Source of the DNA: an uncultured Pelagibacteraceae bacterium
GTDB lineage: Bacteria; Pseudomonadota; Alphaproteobacteria; Pelagibacterales; Pelagibacteraceae
Assembly: GCA_902579105.1 (NCBI GenBank)
Contig: CACHFM010000010.1
Location: 1 to 49,228 of the forward strand
Reading direction: 5' to 3'
DNA length: 49,228 bases
The translations under genes and the position numbers were made by a program. Below the pieces are notes generated by a model that worked only from the letters and a program-made list of their open reading frames with translations, was not told where the DNA came from and ran no database searches. Positions 1 through 8,648 of this stretch are shown here, piece after piece (the stretch's first letter is position 1; every line of letters starts with the position of its first letter).

Positions 1-19
1 AACTTTTATTTTAAAAGTT
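1..19. repeat. AT-rich inverted repeat downstream of glpX
   Basis: A perfect 8-bp inverted repeat (AACTTTTA, 3-nt loop, TAAAAGTT) lies about 40 bp beyond the glpX stop codon. It could be a weak terminator for the leftward glpX transcript, but there is no GC-rich stem and the window ends before any trailing T-run can be judged. Bases 20-61 hold nothing else that I recognise. Confidence 0.3.
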
Positions 20-61
20 AATATTTATCAAGATTATTATATATTATTCTATTAATTGAAA

Positions 62-997
62 TCATTCATTAATAAAATTAACTTTTTTAACTACCTCTTT
101 GTAGTTTGAACTTTTGTGAGTTACTAAAGTTTCGGATATATATTTATTATTATTTATGCTTAAACCTTTTATAATTTCATTATTTGTTACTCCAGTTGCG
201 CAAAAAATTGAATCACCTTTGATGATATCTTTTAAATCATATTTTTTGTCTAATTCATGAATACCCATTTCTTTTGCTTGATTAATATTTTTGGTATTAT
301 CAAATATAAATCTGCCTTGAAAATGACAATCAAAAGCATCAAGTGCTGAAGCTGCGAAAACACCACCTATACCTAGAAAAATATCTACATTATATTTGGG
401 ATTAGAAACATAAAGTGCTCCCAGAATATCTCCATCTGTAATTAATTTTAAATTAACATTTAAATCTTTAAGTTTATCAATAATTTTTTTATGTCTTGGA
501 CGATCTAATATACAAGCAGTTAATGAAGAAACATCTTTGTTCTTAAATTCAGATAAATTTTTAATATTTTTTTCTATGGGGTAATCTAAATCAATTAATC
601 CGTATTCAACTTTGCCTGTGGCAATCTTATTCATATAAGTTTCAGGTGCTTTAAAAAGATTGTTTTTTTCACCTATTGCTAAAACTGTAATTGCACCAGG
701 TAGATTGTTTGCTGCAAAATTAGTTCCTTCTAAAGGATCAACAGCTATATCAAATAATGGTCCATTTTTTGTTCCTAAAATTTCTCCATTATATAACATT
801 GGCGCTTCATCTAAAGACCCTTCACCTATTACAACTTCTCCAATCATTTTAATTTTATTCAACTCAGTTCTCATTGTGTCTACAGCAGCTTTATCAGCAG
901 CATTTTTGTCTTTTTTTCCAAGCAAGTAAGATGATGCTAGAGCAGCTTTGGATGTAACATTTATAAATTGATCAATAAATTTCTTATCTATTGCCAT
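62..997 (-). CDS. glpX: Class II fructose-1,6-bisphosphatase GlpX
   Basis: Hydrolyses fructose-1,6-bisphosphate to fructose-6-phosphate in gluconeogenesis, in the cytoplasm. At 311 aa it is the usual size for the GlpX family. The metal and phosphate motifs are visible: GEG at about 58-60, DEAPML at about 63-68, and DIAVDPLEGT at about 83-92, followed by the conserved Asn/Ala-rich stretch. The start ATG abuts the stop of the upstream transporter gene (1-nt overlap), so it is probably translated from the same leftward message. Family assignment is secure. That the enzyme serves gluconeogenesis rather than a Calvin cycle is an inference from the absence of carbon-fixation genes here. Confidence 0.95.
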   Translation of the reverse strand: MAIDKKFIDQFINVTSKAALASSYLLGKKDKNAADKAAVDTMRTELNKIKMIGEVVIGEGSLDEAPMLYNGEILGTKNGPLFDIAVDPLEGTNFAANNLPGAITVLAIGEKNNLFKAPETYMNKIATGKVEYGLIDLDYPIEKNIKNLSEFKNKDVSSLTACILDRPRHKKIIDKLKDLNVNLKLITDGDILGALYVSNPKYNVDIFLGIGGVFAASALDAFDCHFQGRFIFDNTKNINQAKEMGIHELDKKYDLKDIIKGDSIFCATGVTNNEIIKGLSINNNKYISETLVTHKSSNYKEVVKKVNFINE

Positions 998-1989
998 TAA
1001 ATTTTTTCATCAACCGTTTCTTTATCATTTATTTGACTTTCAAATTCTCTTAATCGTTTATAAACGCTCGCTAGTTCGATTATAGTTGGCCATGCTTTTA
1101 AAAGATATTGCATAGAACCTTCAACTCTACCAAAAGCTCTAATAATTTGTTGCATAACTCCTAAAGTTACAACACCAGCAACAATTGCTGGTGCTAAAAA
1201 GACATAAGCTGACAGGACATTAGCTTGTAAATAAGCCATTCTGCCTATGTTAAAATATAAATAACGTATATAACTTAAAAAATGAATTGAACGAACGTCT
1301 GAAAATAATTCATTAATTGTTTTTGGCCTAACGTTTTCATCATCTTCAGCTATTACAAGCACTTTTCGATATGCTGCTTCTTTTTTTTGCAAGTCATATT
1401 CAACACCTACTAATCTTAATATCCATCCTAAAGCTATTAAAAAAATAGTTCCTCCTAAAGTCCATAGAAGTGCACCTGTTATCAATCCATACTGCCAGTC
1501 TCCAAAAAAAAATATAGGTATTCCAATAGACAAACCTAAAAGAATAGGAACAAATTGAACTAAAACCATTACAGACTCAATAAAACTTGTACCGAGACCT
1601 TCCATAATACGAGTAAATTTAATGGTATCTTCTTGAACTCTTTGTGAAGCACCTTCTATTTTACCTGCCTCATCATACACACTATGATACCACTCTACCA
1701 TTGCAGTTCTCCATCTGAATAAATAGTGAGCTGTAAAAAAACTTATAGCAACGTACAGCGCTATATACATACCAGCTAATGTAATAAATGAAGCTAAACT
1801 TGACCAATATTCTTCTATTGTTATAGCATTTGGTTCTGCTAAAGCCTTTTGAATCATGTCATAAAAAACACCAAACCACTCATTAATTTTTACATCAATT
1901 TTAACTTGTACCCACAACGAAGTTAATATTATAGAAGAACCAAGCCATGACCAAATAAACCATTTTTTTAATTTAAAGAATCTAAACAT
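997..1989 (-). CDS. SbmA/BacA-like inner-membrane transporter
   Basis: A 330-aa multi-spanning membrane protein of the SbmA/BacA type, a family of proton-driven peptide importers that resemble the membrane half of ABC transporters. Visible features are the WFxWSW-like N-terminal helix, the segment FRWRTAMVEWYHSVYDE at about 90-106, the charged cytoplasmic stretch RVQEDTIKFTRI, and the C-terminal RVEGSMQYLLKAWPTIIELASVYKRL, which matches the family's conserved end. It is shorter than E. coli SbmA (about 400 aa), mostly through a reduced N-terminal and periplasmic part. There is no nucleotide-binding domain in the protein or beside it. The substrate cannot be told from sequence; peptides or vitamin-like compounds are family precedents. 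Confidence 0.8.
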   Translation of the reverse strand: MFRFFKLKKWFIWSWLGSSIILTSLWVQVKIDVKINEWFGVFYDMIQKALAEPNAITIEEYWSSLASFITLAGMYIALYVAISFFTAHYLFRWRTAMVEWYHSVYDEAGKIEGASQRVQEDTIKFTRIMEGLGTSFIESVMVLVQFVPILLGLSIGIPIFFFGDWQYGLITGALLWTLGGTIFLIALGWILRLVGVEYDLQKKEAAYRKVLVIAEDDENVRPKTINELFSDVRSIHFLSYIRYLYFNIGRMAYLQANVLSAYVFLAPAIVAGVVTLGVMQQIIRAFGRVEGSMQYLLKAWPTIIELASVYKRLREFESQINDKETVDEKI

Positions 1990-1992
1990 GTT

Positions 1993-2274
1993 TTATTTTA
2001 AAAAATTGTCAGCATATGATTTTTTAACTATTTTTCTTTTTTTAGGTTCAATTAATTCAAAATCAATTTTCTTTTTTTTTGCATAACTAATTGCCAATTC
2101 TTTAGAAGAAAATTCGAGTTTTATTTCTGAAAGTGTATCTATCGAACTCTCCCAACCCATCAGTGGATTTTTTAAAGGATTTTTAGTTTTAAATTCTAAA
2201 ATCCATTTATTATTTTTAGCAATGCCAGATTGCATGGGGTTTTTATTAGGTAAATATATTAATGCTTTTTTCAT
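1993..2274 (-). CDS. NDUFS4-like accessory subunit of NADH dehydrogenase (complex I)
   Basis: A 93-aa protein of the ETC complex I subunit family (NDUFS4, 18-kDa subunit). It has the family start IYLPNKNPMQSGIAKNNKW, then LEF, the NPLMGWESSIDT core at about 38-49, and the SSKELAISYAKKKKIDFEL segment that contacts the peripheral arm in homologues. Alphaproteobacteria carry this supernumerary subunit as one unlinked gene, as here. The start codon is only 6 nt downstream of the tRNA-Pro CCA end and no Shine-Dalgarno sequence fits between them, so the 5' end of this message is probably shaped by tRNA processing. Three nucleotides separate it from the transporter gene downstream. Confidence 0.88.
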   Translation of the reverse strand: MKKALIYLPNKNPMQSGIAKNNKWILEFKTKNPLKNPLMGWESSIDTLSEIKLEFSSKELAISYAKKKKIDFELIEPKKRKIVKKSYADNFLK

Positions 2275-2280
2275 AAATGA

Positions 2281-2357
<77 letters not shown>

Positions 2358-2362
2358 ATCCG

Positions 2363-2379
2363 TGTACTATTACAGTACA
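2363..2379. promoter_or_regulatory. Inverted repeat just upstream of tRNA-Pro
   Basis: TGTACT and AGTACA flank a 5-nt centre, ending 5 nt before the 5' end of the leftward tRNA-Pro. On the minus strand the sequence TGTAAT within it could be the tRNA -10 element, so the repeat may be an operator over the promoter or a hairpin in the precursor leader. The rest of the divergent spacer (2380-2451) is featureless AT-rich sequence that must also serve the rightward gene at 2452. Confidence 0.4.
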
Positions 2380-2451
2380 TTTTAATTATTTAAAAGGATA
2401 AAGATTAGCAAATTAAGGATAATTTCATAAGAATCTGATATATAAGAAAAT

Positions 2452-2928
2452 ATGAAAATTATATGCCCTTGTGGTGAAAAAAATTTTAATGTTGATGCTT
2501 CTTTAATACCAAATGAGGGAAGGCTATTACAGTGTGGATTTTGCAATCGTGAATGGTTTTATCAAATAGAAAAAAAAAATATAGAGTCACCTACCCTAGA
2601 AGATAATATAGTTATTGAAAAAGATGAGCCTAATATTATTGATGATACAAATGATATAAGTATTAAAGAAAATCAAAAAAAAATTGATCAACAAGATAGA
2701 AAAATAACTAATCGTTCTAAAACAAAAATTAAAAAAACTGAAAAAAATATAGGAAGCAAATTTTTTTCTTATTTAATTGTTTTAATAATTTCGTTTATTG
2801 CCTTAATTATTTTACTAGATACATTTAAAACACCTTTATATAGTGTATTTCCTTACCTAGAGACTATTTTATTCAGTCTTTTTGAAACATTGCAAGATAT
2901 TAAACTATTTATTATAGACTTATCGTAA
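2452..2928 (+). CDS. Zinc-ribbon protein with one membrane helix
   Basis: A 158-aa protein of the MJ0042-type zinc-ribbon family found across Alphaproteobacteria. The N-terminus carries CPC at about 5-7 and CGFC at about 28-31, followed by REW; the first knuckle is CxC rather than the more common CxxC. A lysine-rich, charged linker (about 45-100) leads to one strongly hydrophobic helix at about 105-125 (FFSYLIVLIISFIALIILL) and a short hydrophobic tail. The role is unknown. Homologues are annotated only as zinc-ribbon or thioredoxin-like putative proteins. It lies 6 nt upstream of nhaA and is probably cotranscribed with it. Confidence 0.7.
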   Translation: MKIICPCGEKNFNVDASLIPNEGRLLQCGFCNREWFYQIEKKNIESPTLEDNIVIEKDEPNIIDDTNDISIKENQKKIDQQDRKITNRSKTKIKKTEKNIGSKFFSYLIVLIISFIALIILLDTFKTPLYSVFPYLETILFSLFETLQDIKLFIIDLS

Positions 2929-2934
2929 ATTTTT

Positions 2935-4107
2935 ATGATTAACTATTTATCCAAACCTTTCAAATGGTTCTTTAAACTTGAAGCTGCAAGTGGACTAGTT
3001 TTATTATTTGCAGCAGTAATAGCATTAATTATAAGTAATTCATATTTATCAGAATTATATTTTTCAACTTTAAATGAATATTTATTTATAGGTATAAATA
3101 ATTTTGGATTAAAATTATCTGTTTTACATTGGATTAATGATGCCTTGATGGCAATATTCTTTTTTTTTGTTACTCTAGAAATAAAAAGAGAATTTTTACA
3201 GGGAGAACTTTCAAATATAAAACAAGCTTTACTTCCAATAATTGCTGCTGTAGGTGGAATGCTTGTACCTGCTTTATTTTATGTTTTTATAAATTTTGGT
3301 GATACTGAAACTTTAAAAGGATGGGCAATTCCATCAGCAACAGACATAGCTTTTTCTTTGGGTGTTTTATCTTTGCTAGGAAAGAGAGTGCCTATATCAT
3401 TAAAGGTATTTTTAACTGCCCTCGCAATTATTGATGATCTAGGTGCTATAGTAATTATAGCATTATTTTATTCTGGAGATTTAAGTATCAAATATTTAAG
3501 TCTAATGTTGTTAGCTTTTATAATTTTATTAGTTATTAATAAATTTAATATTAAAAAATTTTTACCATATTTAGTTGTTGGTATTTTTCTTTGGGACTTT
3601 ACACATAACTCAGGTATCCATGCAACAATTGCTGGTGTTTTATTAGCAATGACAATCCCACATAGAAAGAAAGAAAAAGATTTTTCTTTATTAATTAAAA
3701 TTGAACATGCAATAAGTCCTTATGTTGCTTTTGGGATAATGCCATTATTTGCTTTTGCTAATGCAGGTGTATCTTTGGAAGGCTTATCTTTATCATCTCT
3801 ATTAAATAAAGTTCCTTTAGGAATTTTATTAGGTTTATTTGTTGGAAAACAATTGGGAGTATTTGTCTTTTCTTACATATCAATTAAAACTAAAATTGCA
3901 CAAATGCCAAACAATTCTAATTGGTTTAATTTTTATGGTGTAGGAGTTTTGACTGGAATTGGTTTTACCATGAGTCTTTTTGTTGGAAACTTAGCATTTG
4001 CTGAAAATATGCAATATATGGATGGTGTAAAAATTGGTGTTTTGACTGGGTCATTATTATCCACTTTATTTGGTTACTTCTTAATATTACTTACACCTAA
4101 TAAATAA
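2935..4107 (+). CDS. nhaA: Na+/H+ antiporter NhaA
   Basis: Exports sodium in exchange for protons at the inner membrane, keeping pH and sodium balance, which fits a marine cell. The 390-aa length matches the family. Key motifs are present: the FFFFVTLEIKREF helix end at about 76-87, ATDIAF at about 135-140 (unwound helix IV), the paired aspartates in AIIDDLGAIV at D167-D168 that bind sodium, and the C-terminal GIGFTMSLFVGNLAF. About a dozen membrane helices are visible. Flanked by the zinc-ribbon gene (6-nt spacer) and the peroxidase gene (9-nt spacer) on the same strand. Confidence 0.96.
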   Translation: MINYLSKPFKWFFKLEAASGLVLLFAAVIALIISNSYLSELYFSTLNEYLFIGINNFGLKLSVLHWINDALMAIFFFFVTLEIKREFLQGELSNIKQALLPIIAAVGGMLVPALFYVFINFGDTETLKGWAIPSATDIAFSLGVLSLLGKRVPISLKVFLTALAIIDDLGAIVIIALFYSGDLSIKYLSLMLLAFIILLVINKFNIKKFLPYLVVGIFLWDFTHNSGIHATIAGVLLAMTIPHRKKEKDFSLLIKIEHAISPYVAFGIMPLFAFANAGVSLEGLSLSSLLNKVPLGILLGLFVGKQLGVFVFSYISIKTKIAQMPNNSNWFNFYGVGVLTGIGFTMSLFVGNLAFAENMQYMDGVKIGVLTGSLLSTLFGYFLILLTPNK

Positions 4108-4116
4108 TTTTTTATA

Positions 4117-4659
4117 ATGAAGAAAATAGCGATAATTATTTTAATATTTATGTTTTTTTTTAAAAATACAGTAATGGCAGATTATGAAAAAGTTTTCTAT
4201 GATTTTAAAATAGAAAGTATATCAGGCGAAGTAATTGATTTTAATAATTATAGAAATAAAGTTTTTTTAATTGTTAATACTGCTAGTTATTGCGGTTTTA
4301 CAAAGCAATATGATGAGTTACAAAAACTTTGGGACAGATATAAATCTAAAGGTTTAATTGTTCTAGGCGTTCCATCAAATTCATTTAATCAAGAGAAAAA
4401 AAATAATTCAGATATTAAAGAATTTTGTGAAGTAAATTTTAATATAGATTTTCCTTTATCTACAATAACCGATGTAAAAGGTGATGATGCTCATGAAATA
4501 TTTAAATGGGCAAAAGATAATCATGGTAAATCCGCTATACCTAAATGGAATTTTCATAAAATTTTAATAAATAAAGAAGGAAAAATTGAAGAAACTTATG
4601 CATCATTTACAAAGCCATTATCAAAAAAAATAATAAAAAAGTTAGAAGAGATTTTATAA
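4117..4659 (+). CDS. Exported glutathione peroxidase family protein
   Basis: A thiol peroxidase of the glutathione peroxidase family, 180 aa. Residues 1-21 form a signal peptide ending in ADYEK, so it should act in the periplasm. The peroxidatic residue is cysteine (C59 in NTASYCGFT), not selenocysteine. The conserved WNFHK motif near residue 149 carries the catalytic Trp and Asn. The usual FPCNQF block is changed to VPSNSFNQE, so the common second cysteine is missing and reduction must use another route. It converges with the metallo-hydrolase gene, and the two coding regions overlap by 6 nt. Confidence 0.88.
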   Translation: MKKIAIIILIFMFFFKNTVMADYEKVFYDFKIESISGEVIDFNNYRNKVFLIVNTASYCGFTKQYDELQKLWDRYKSKGLIVLGVPSNSFNQEKKNNSDIKEFCEVNFNIDFPLSTITDVKGDDAHEIFKWAKDNHGKSAIPKWNFHKILINKEGKIEETYASFTKPLSKKIIKKLEEIL

Positions 4660-5424
4660 ACTTATAGTAAGACCATCATGTGCAGGAATTACATTTTTAG
4701 GTAATAACTTTTTAAGCTTTTTGTAATCCAATATAACAGATAGATTTGTTAGAATAGCTTTTTTAGGTTTAAATTTCTTTATCATTAATAATGAATTTTC
4801 TAAATTATAATGCGAAGGATGATAATTATACCACAAACAGTCGAGTACTAAATAATTTAAATTTTTAAATAACTTAAAATCTTTATTATAAATTTTACTA
4901 ACATCACTTATATAAGCTAGTTTTTTATCAATTATAAAACAATTTGATTTGACTTTACCATGTTCAACTTCAATAGATTTTATTTGAATTTTTTTATTAT
5001 TATTTATTGTTGAAATACTTTTTGGTAATTTATTTAAATTTAATGTTGCAGGATATTCTTTCGAAAAACTTTTAAAAATATAAGAAAAACTATTTTTTAG
5101 ATATTTTGAAGTGGCTTTATCCGCATATACATTAATTTGTTTTTTACTGTTTATGTAAAAAGATCTTAAATCATTAATACCATGTGTTTGATCTCCATGC
5201 ATGTGCGAAAAAAGAACTTTGTTAATTTTTTTGATTTTATGTCTTAATAATTGTTGTCGTAAATCTGGTGACGCATCTATTAAAATATTTTCACTGGAAG
5301 TTTTAATTAAAGCTGAGCATCGCGTTCTAAAATTTTTTTTATTTTTAGGATCACAATTACCAAAAAAACCATCTGGTCTTGGAGCACCCATTGAACTTCC
5401 ACAACCAAGAATAATAAATTTCAT
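4654..5424 (-). CDS. MBL-fold metallo-hydrolase (PhnP-like) with altered metal motif
   Basis: A 256-aa metallo-beta-lactamase-fold protein of the PhnP/COG1235 type, which hydrolyse cyclic phosphodiesters or related esters. It begins with the family signature LGCGSSMGAPRP, has NCDP and IDASPDLRQQLL, and then HMHGDQTHGINDLR at about 74-87. The canonical HxHxDH metal motif reads HxHxDQ (Q79 in place of His), so one zinc site may be altered. Later ligands remain: D in ISDVSK, H in HPSHYN and H in AHDG near the C-terminus. Alphaproteobacteria keep this gene directly after tatD, as here (6-nt spacer). Substrate unknown. Confidence 0.82.
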   Translation of the reverse strand: MKFIILGCGSSMGAPRPDGFFGNCDPKNKKNFRTRCSALIKTSSENILIDASPDLRQQLLRHKIKKINKVLFSHMHGDQTHGINDLRSFYINSKKQINVYADKATSKYLKNSFSYIFKSFSKEYPATLNLNKLPKSISTINNNKKIQIKSIEVEHGKVKSNCFIIDKKLAYISDVSKIYNKDFKLFKNLNYLVLDCLWYNYHPSHYNLENSLLMIKKFKPKKAILTNLSVILDYKKLKKLLPKNVIPAHDGLTISL

Positions 5425-5430
5425 AAATTA

Positions 5431-6192
5431 TTAATTAAAAAAAAGTTTATTAAAATTACTTGTAGTTATTTTAATAAGTTCTGATTTTGATATTTCTTTG
5501 ATTTCAGCAAGTTTTGTTGCTGTAAAGTCAATAAAAGATGGTTCATTTTTTTTACCTCTATTTGGAACTGGTGCAAGGAATGGGCTATCTGTTTCTATTA
5601 AAATTTTGTCCAATGGAAGTGACTTAAACGTATCTTGTAATTCATTTGCATTTTTAAAAGTAATTATTCCACTGGCTGAAAAATAAGCATTTAACATTAA
5701 AAGTTTTTCTGAAAATTTTTTTGATCCAGTAAAACAATGCATTAAAATTTTAAGATTTTTATCTTTGTAGTCATTTAAAATATCATAAGTTTCCTTTTCA
5801 GCATTTCTCGAGTGAATAATTAAAGGTGCATTAGTTTTAATTGAAGCCTCTATATGTCTTATAAAACTTGATATTTGTTTTTCTTTATCACTGTTATTGT
5901 AATAAAAATCTAGACCAGTTTCTCCAATTCCTATTATTTTATTATTTTCTTGAAAATTTTTAATAATTTCATCTAATTTAATTATATCTTTTTCACTTTC
6001 ATGGGGATGAATACCTATTGTGCCATAAATAATTTCATCTTGTTTAACTATTTCTTTAATTTTTGAAAAACTATCAAATGATGTAGAAATTGTTAATAAT
6101 TTTTCTATACCAACATCTTTCGATCTTTTTATTATATTTGAAAGATCACTAAATAAAGGTTCATGATCAAGATGACAATGTGAATCAATCAT
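5431..6192 (-). CDS. tatD: TatD-family metal-dependent hydrolase/DNase
   Basis: A 253-aa TIM-barrel hydrolase of the TatD/YcfH family, credited with 3'-5' DNase activity and DNA quality control. Metal-binding motifs are all visible: DSHCHLDH at about 3-10, IGETGLDFYYN at about 92-102, the HSRNAEKET histidine, MHCFTG, and the terminal ETDSPFLAP. Length is normal. The start overlaps the end of metG by 8 nt; the metG-tatD pairing is widespread in bacteria. Assignment to the family is firm, the exact substrate less so. Confidence 0.92.
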   Translation of the reverse strand: MIDSHCHLDHEPLFSDLSNIIKRSKDVGIEKLLTISTSFDSFSKIKEIVKQDEIIYGTIGIHPHESEKDIIKLDEIIKNFQENNKIIGIGETGLDFYYNNSDKEKQISSFIRHIEASIKTNAPLIIHSRNAEKETYDILNDYKDKNLKILMHCFTGSKKFSEKLLMLNAYFSASGIITFKNANELQDTFKSLPLDKILIETDSPFLAPVPNRGKKNEPSFIDFTATKLAEIKEISKSELIKITTSNFNKLFFN

Positions 6193-7726
6193 TATTTTTT
6201 TCTATTTTATTAAAAAGAATATCTATTTTATTAATATTATTATCTTTCAATAAATATTCATTATTTTCAATTGAACTTAAATTAATTTCATTTTCAGAAA
6301 TATTAAAAATTTTTAAAGCTTTAAGTGATGACTCGGGAATTATTGGATAGAGTAAAAAACTTATTTTTCTAACAATTTCTAAAGTTGTATAAACAATTGT
6401 ATTTAATCTAATTAAATTATCTTTCTTTTTCCATGGTTCTTGATCATTAAAATATTTATTAGCTTCAAAAAGTGAATTGACTATATAGTCAATATAAAAA
6501 TTTATATTTTGTTGATCTATTTTTGATCTAATATTTTCTAAATTATCTTTAAATTTATTTAATATTATAAAATCTTCATCTTGAAATTTAATTTCATTTG
6601 GAACTTTACCTTTACAGTTTTTTATAGCAAAAGCGACTACACGTTGGCATAAATTACCGTAATTATTTGCTAAATCACTATTTATGCAATCTTCTAATCT
6701 TTCTTGGGATATATTACCATCATTACCAAAAGAAACTTCTTTAATTAAATAATATCTTAAAGGATCTAAACCATATTTTTCAACTATTTTCAAAGGATCC
6801 AATATGTTCCCTTTTGATTTAGACATTTTTTCTTCACCTGACAAAATCCATCCATGTCCATAGATTTTTTTAGGTAGATCAATCTTTGCTGCCAATAAAA
6901 AAGCTGGCCAGTATACAGCATGAAATCTAATAATATCTTTACCAATTAAGTGTATTGATGCAGGCCAAAATTTTTTGAATAATTCATGATCTTTATCTGG
7001 ATATTCTAAAGCACTTAAATAATTAGTAAGAGCATCTAGCCAAACATAAATAACATGTTTTTCATTATTAGGAACTGGAATACCCCATGAAAAAGTTTTT
7101 CTACTAATAGATAAATCTTTAAGTCCACTTTTAACAAAACTTATTACTTCATTTTTTCTTGACTCTGGTGCAATAAAATCAGGATTTGATTTGTAATATT
7201 CAAGAAGAGGCTTTTCCCATTTTGATAAACGAAAAAAATAAGACTCTTCTTCTATCCATTCAACTGAAGATCTAGATGATTTTGCAACTTTTTTACCATC
7301 AATTTCATCAATTTCATCTTCATTATAAAAAGCTTCGTCTGACACAGAATACCATCCAGAATAATTTGATAAGTAAATATCATCATTTTTTTCAAGTTCA
7401 TTCCAAAGATGTTGAACAGATTTTTTATGTCTTTCTTCAGTTGTTCTAATAAAATCAGTGTTTGATAAATTTAATGTTTTAGAAAGATCCTGAAAAGTTT
7501 TACTAATCTGATCACAAAATTTTTGTGTATCTTGTCCATTTTTTTCAGCTGCTCTTTGTACTTTTAAACCATGCTCATCTGTACCAGTCAAAAAATGAAC
7601 TTTATGACCATCTATATTTTTAAATCTTGCAAAAAAATCTGCTATTATACTTGAGTATGCATGACCCATATGAGGTCTAGCAGAGGGATAATATATTGGT
7701 GTTGTAATGTAAAAAGTTTTATCCAT
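6185..7726 (-). CDS. metG: Methionyl-tRNA synthetase
   Basis: Charges tRNA-Met in the cytoplasm. The class I signatures are present: PSARPHMGHAY at about 14-24 (HIGH box) and KMSKSKGNILDP near residue 300 (KMSKS box). At 513 aa it is the short form with a catalytic core and helical anticodon-binding domain (GNLCQRVV and following) and without the C-terminal tRNA-binding extension found in E. coli MetG. The start overlaps holB by 8 nt, and tatD follows with another 8-nt overlap, so translation is probably coupled. Confidence 0.97.
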   Translation of the reverse strand: MDKTFYITTPIYYPSARPHMGHAYSSIIADFFARFKNIDGHKVHFLTGTDEHGLKVQRAAEKNGQDTQKFCDQISKTFQDLSKTLNLSNTDFIRTTEERHKKSVQHLWNELEKNDDIYLSNYSGWYSVSDEAFYNEDEIDEIDGKKVAKSSRSSVEWIEEESYFFRLSKWEKPLLEYYKSNPDFIAPESRKNEVISFVKSGLKDLSISRKTFSWGIPVPNNEKHVIYVWLDALTNYLSALEYPDKDHELFKKFWPASIHLIGKDIIRFHAVYWPAFLLAAKIDLPKKIYGHGWILSGEEKMSKSKGNILDPLKIVEKYGLDPLRYYLIKEVSFGNDGNISQERLEDCINSDLANNYGNLCQRVVAFAIKNCKGKVPNEIKFQDEDFIILNKFKDNLENIRSKIDQQNINFYIDYIVNSLFEANKYFNDQEPWKKKDNLIRLNTIVYTTLEIVRKISFLLYPIIPESSLKALKIFNISENEINLSSIENNEYLLKDNNINKIDILFNKIEKNND

Positions 7727-8648
7727 TTAGTACTTTGTTCTCAAATTCCATAAATATTGACTCTTCGTCTAGATTATAAATTTTTGTATCTCTAATTTTC
7801 TTTATAAAATAGGTATACAATTTTAGTAAATTAATATTATTCATTGATATATTGTCTCTAAAGTAAAGTTCAATAAAAGAATAAATGAATTGACTAATAT
7901 AACTCTCTTTTTTATAAATTTTATCATTAATAACAATAGTTAAAAAATCCCTTAAGTTAAGATTAATTAAATCAATTTTGTAATCTTTTGAAAAATTTAA
8001 AAGTTTAAAAAGATGCCCTGGAGTACTATAATTATCTATTAATTCACTATTTACCAAATCATAAATATTTTCACTTAAAATTTTGTTTATAACTTCTATA
8101 GAAGCATCATGTGTTAGGAAAACTTTAAAATTTACACATCTAGACAGAAGTGTTGAGATCACTCTCTTGTTATTATTAATTAAAATGAAGTTAATATTTT
8201 CATTAGGTTCTTCTAGTACTTTAAGCAATGCATTTACTGAATTAGTATTTAAAAGTTCAATATTATCAATAAGCACAAACCTTTTTTTTAAATTAAAAGA
8301 AGATTTATTTAAATTAAGAATTAATTCTCTTATTTGAGCAATATCTATATTTTTTTTATCTTTAGCTACATCAATCAAGTTGAAGTTAGGATTAGAATTA
8401 TTTTGTATAAGCTTAAAAGATTTGTTTTCAAAATTTATTTCACAATTTTTATAATCATATGAATATTCTTCATCTTTAGACAGTACAAAATTAATTAGAT
8501 GATAAGCTAGAGTGCACTTTCCAATACCTTTTTCTCCAGATAAAAGGATTTTACTTGGTAATTTATTATTCACATATAAATGAGTTAAAGTTTTAAATGT
8601 CAATTTATGTCCATATAAATTTTTCTGAGTAGAAGGTTCTAAATTCAT
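7719..8648 (-). CDS. holB: DNA polymerase III delta-prime subunit
   Basis: A clamp-loader subunit that helps place the sliding clamp on primed DNA. The 309-aa sequence opens with the alphaproteobacterial delta-prime start (LYGHKLTF), then the P-loop GEKGIGKCTLAYHL at about 38-51, a sensor-like region KRFVLIDNIELLNTNSVNALLKVLEEPNENINFIL at about 120-155, and TLLSRCVNFKV (SRC motif) near residue 165. The C-terminal third is poorly conserved and it is somewhat shorter than usual. It lies between tmk (4-nt overlap) and metG, the standard context for holB. Confidence 0.92.
   Translation of the reverse strand: MNLEPSTQKNLYGHKLTFKTLTHLYVNNKLPSKILLSGEKGIGKCTLAYHLINFVLSKDEEYSYDYKNCEINFENKSFKLIQNNSNPNFNLIDVAKDKKNIDIAQIRELILNLNKSSFNLKKRFVLIDNIELLNTNSVNALLKVLEEPNENINFILINNNKRVISTLLSRCVNFKVFLTHDASIEVINKILSENIYDLVNSELIDNYSTPGHLFKLLNFSKDYKIDLINLNLRDFLTIVINDKIYKKESYISQFIYSFIELYFRDNISMNNINLLKLYTYFIKKIRDTKIYNLDEESIFMEFENKVLNG

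Noticed and set aside
660..929. Rightward frame of 89 codons within glpX
   Set aside because: It lies opposite the conserved GlpX metal-binding region, and shows no homology or start signal.
4117..4659. Selenocysteine in the glutathione peroxidase
   Set aside because: The active-site codon is TGC (cysteine) and there is no in-frame TGA.
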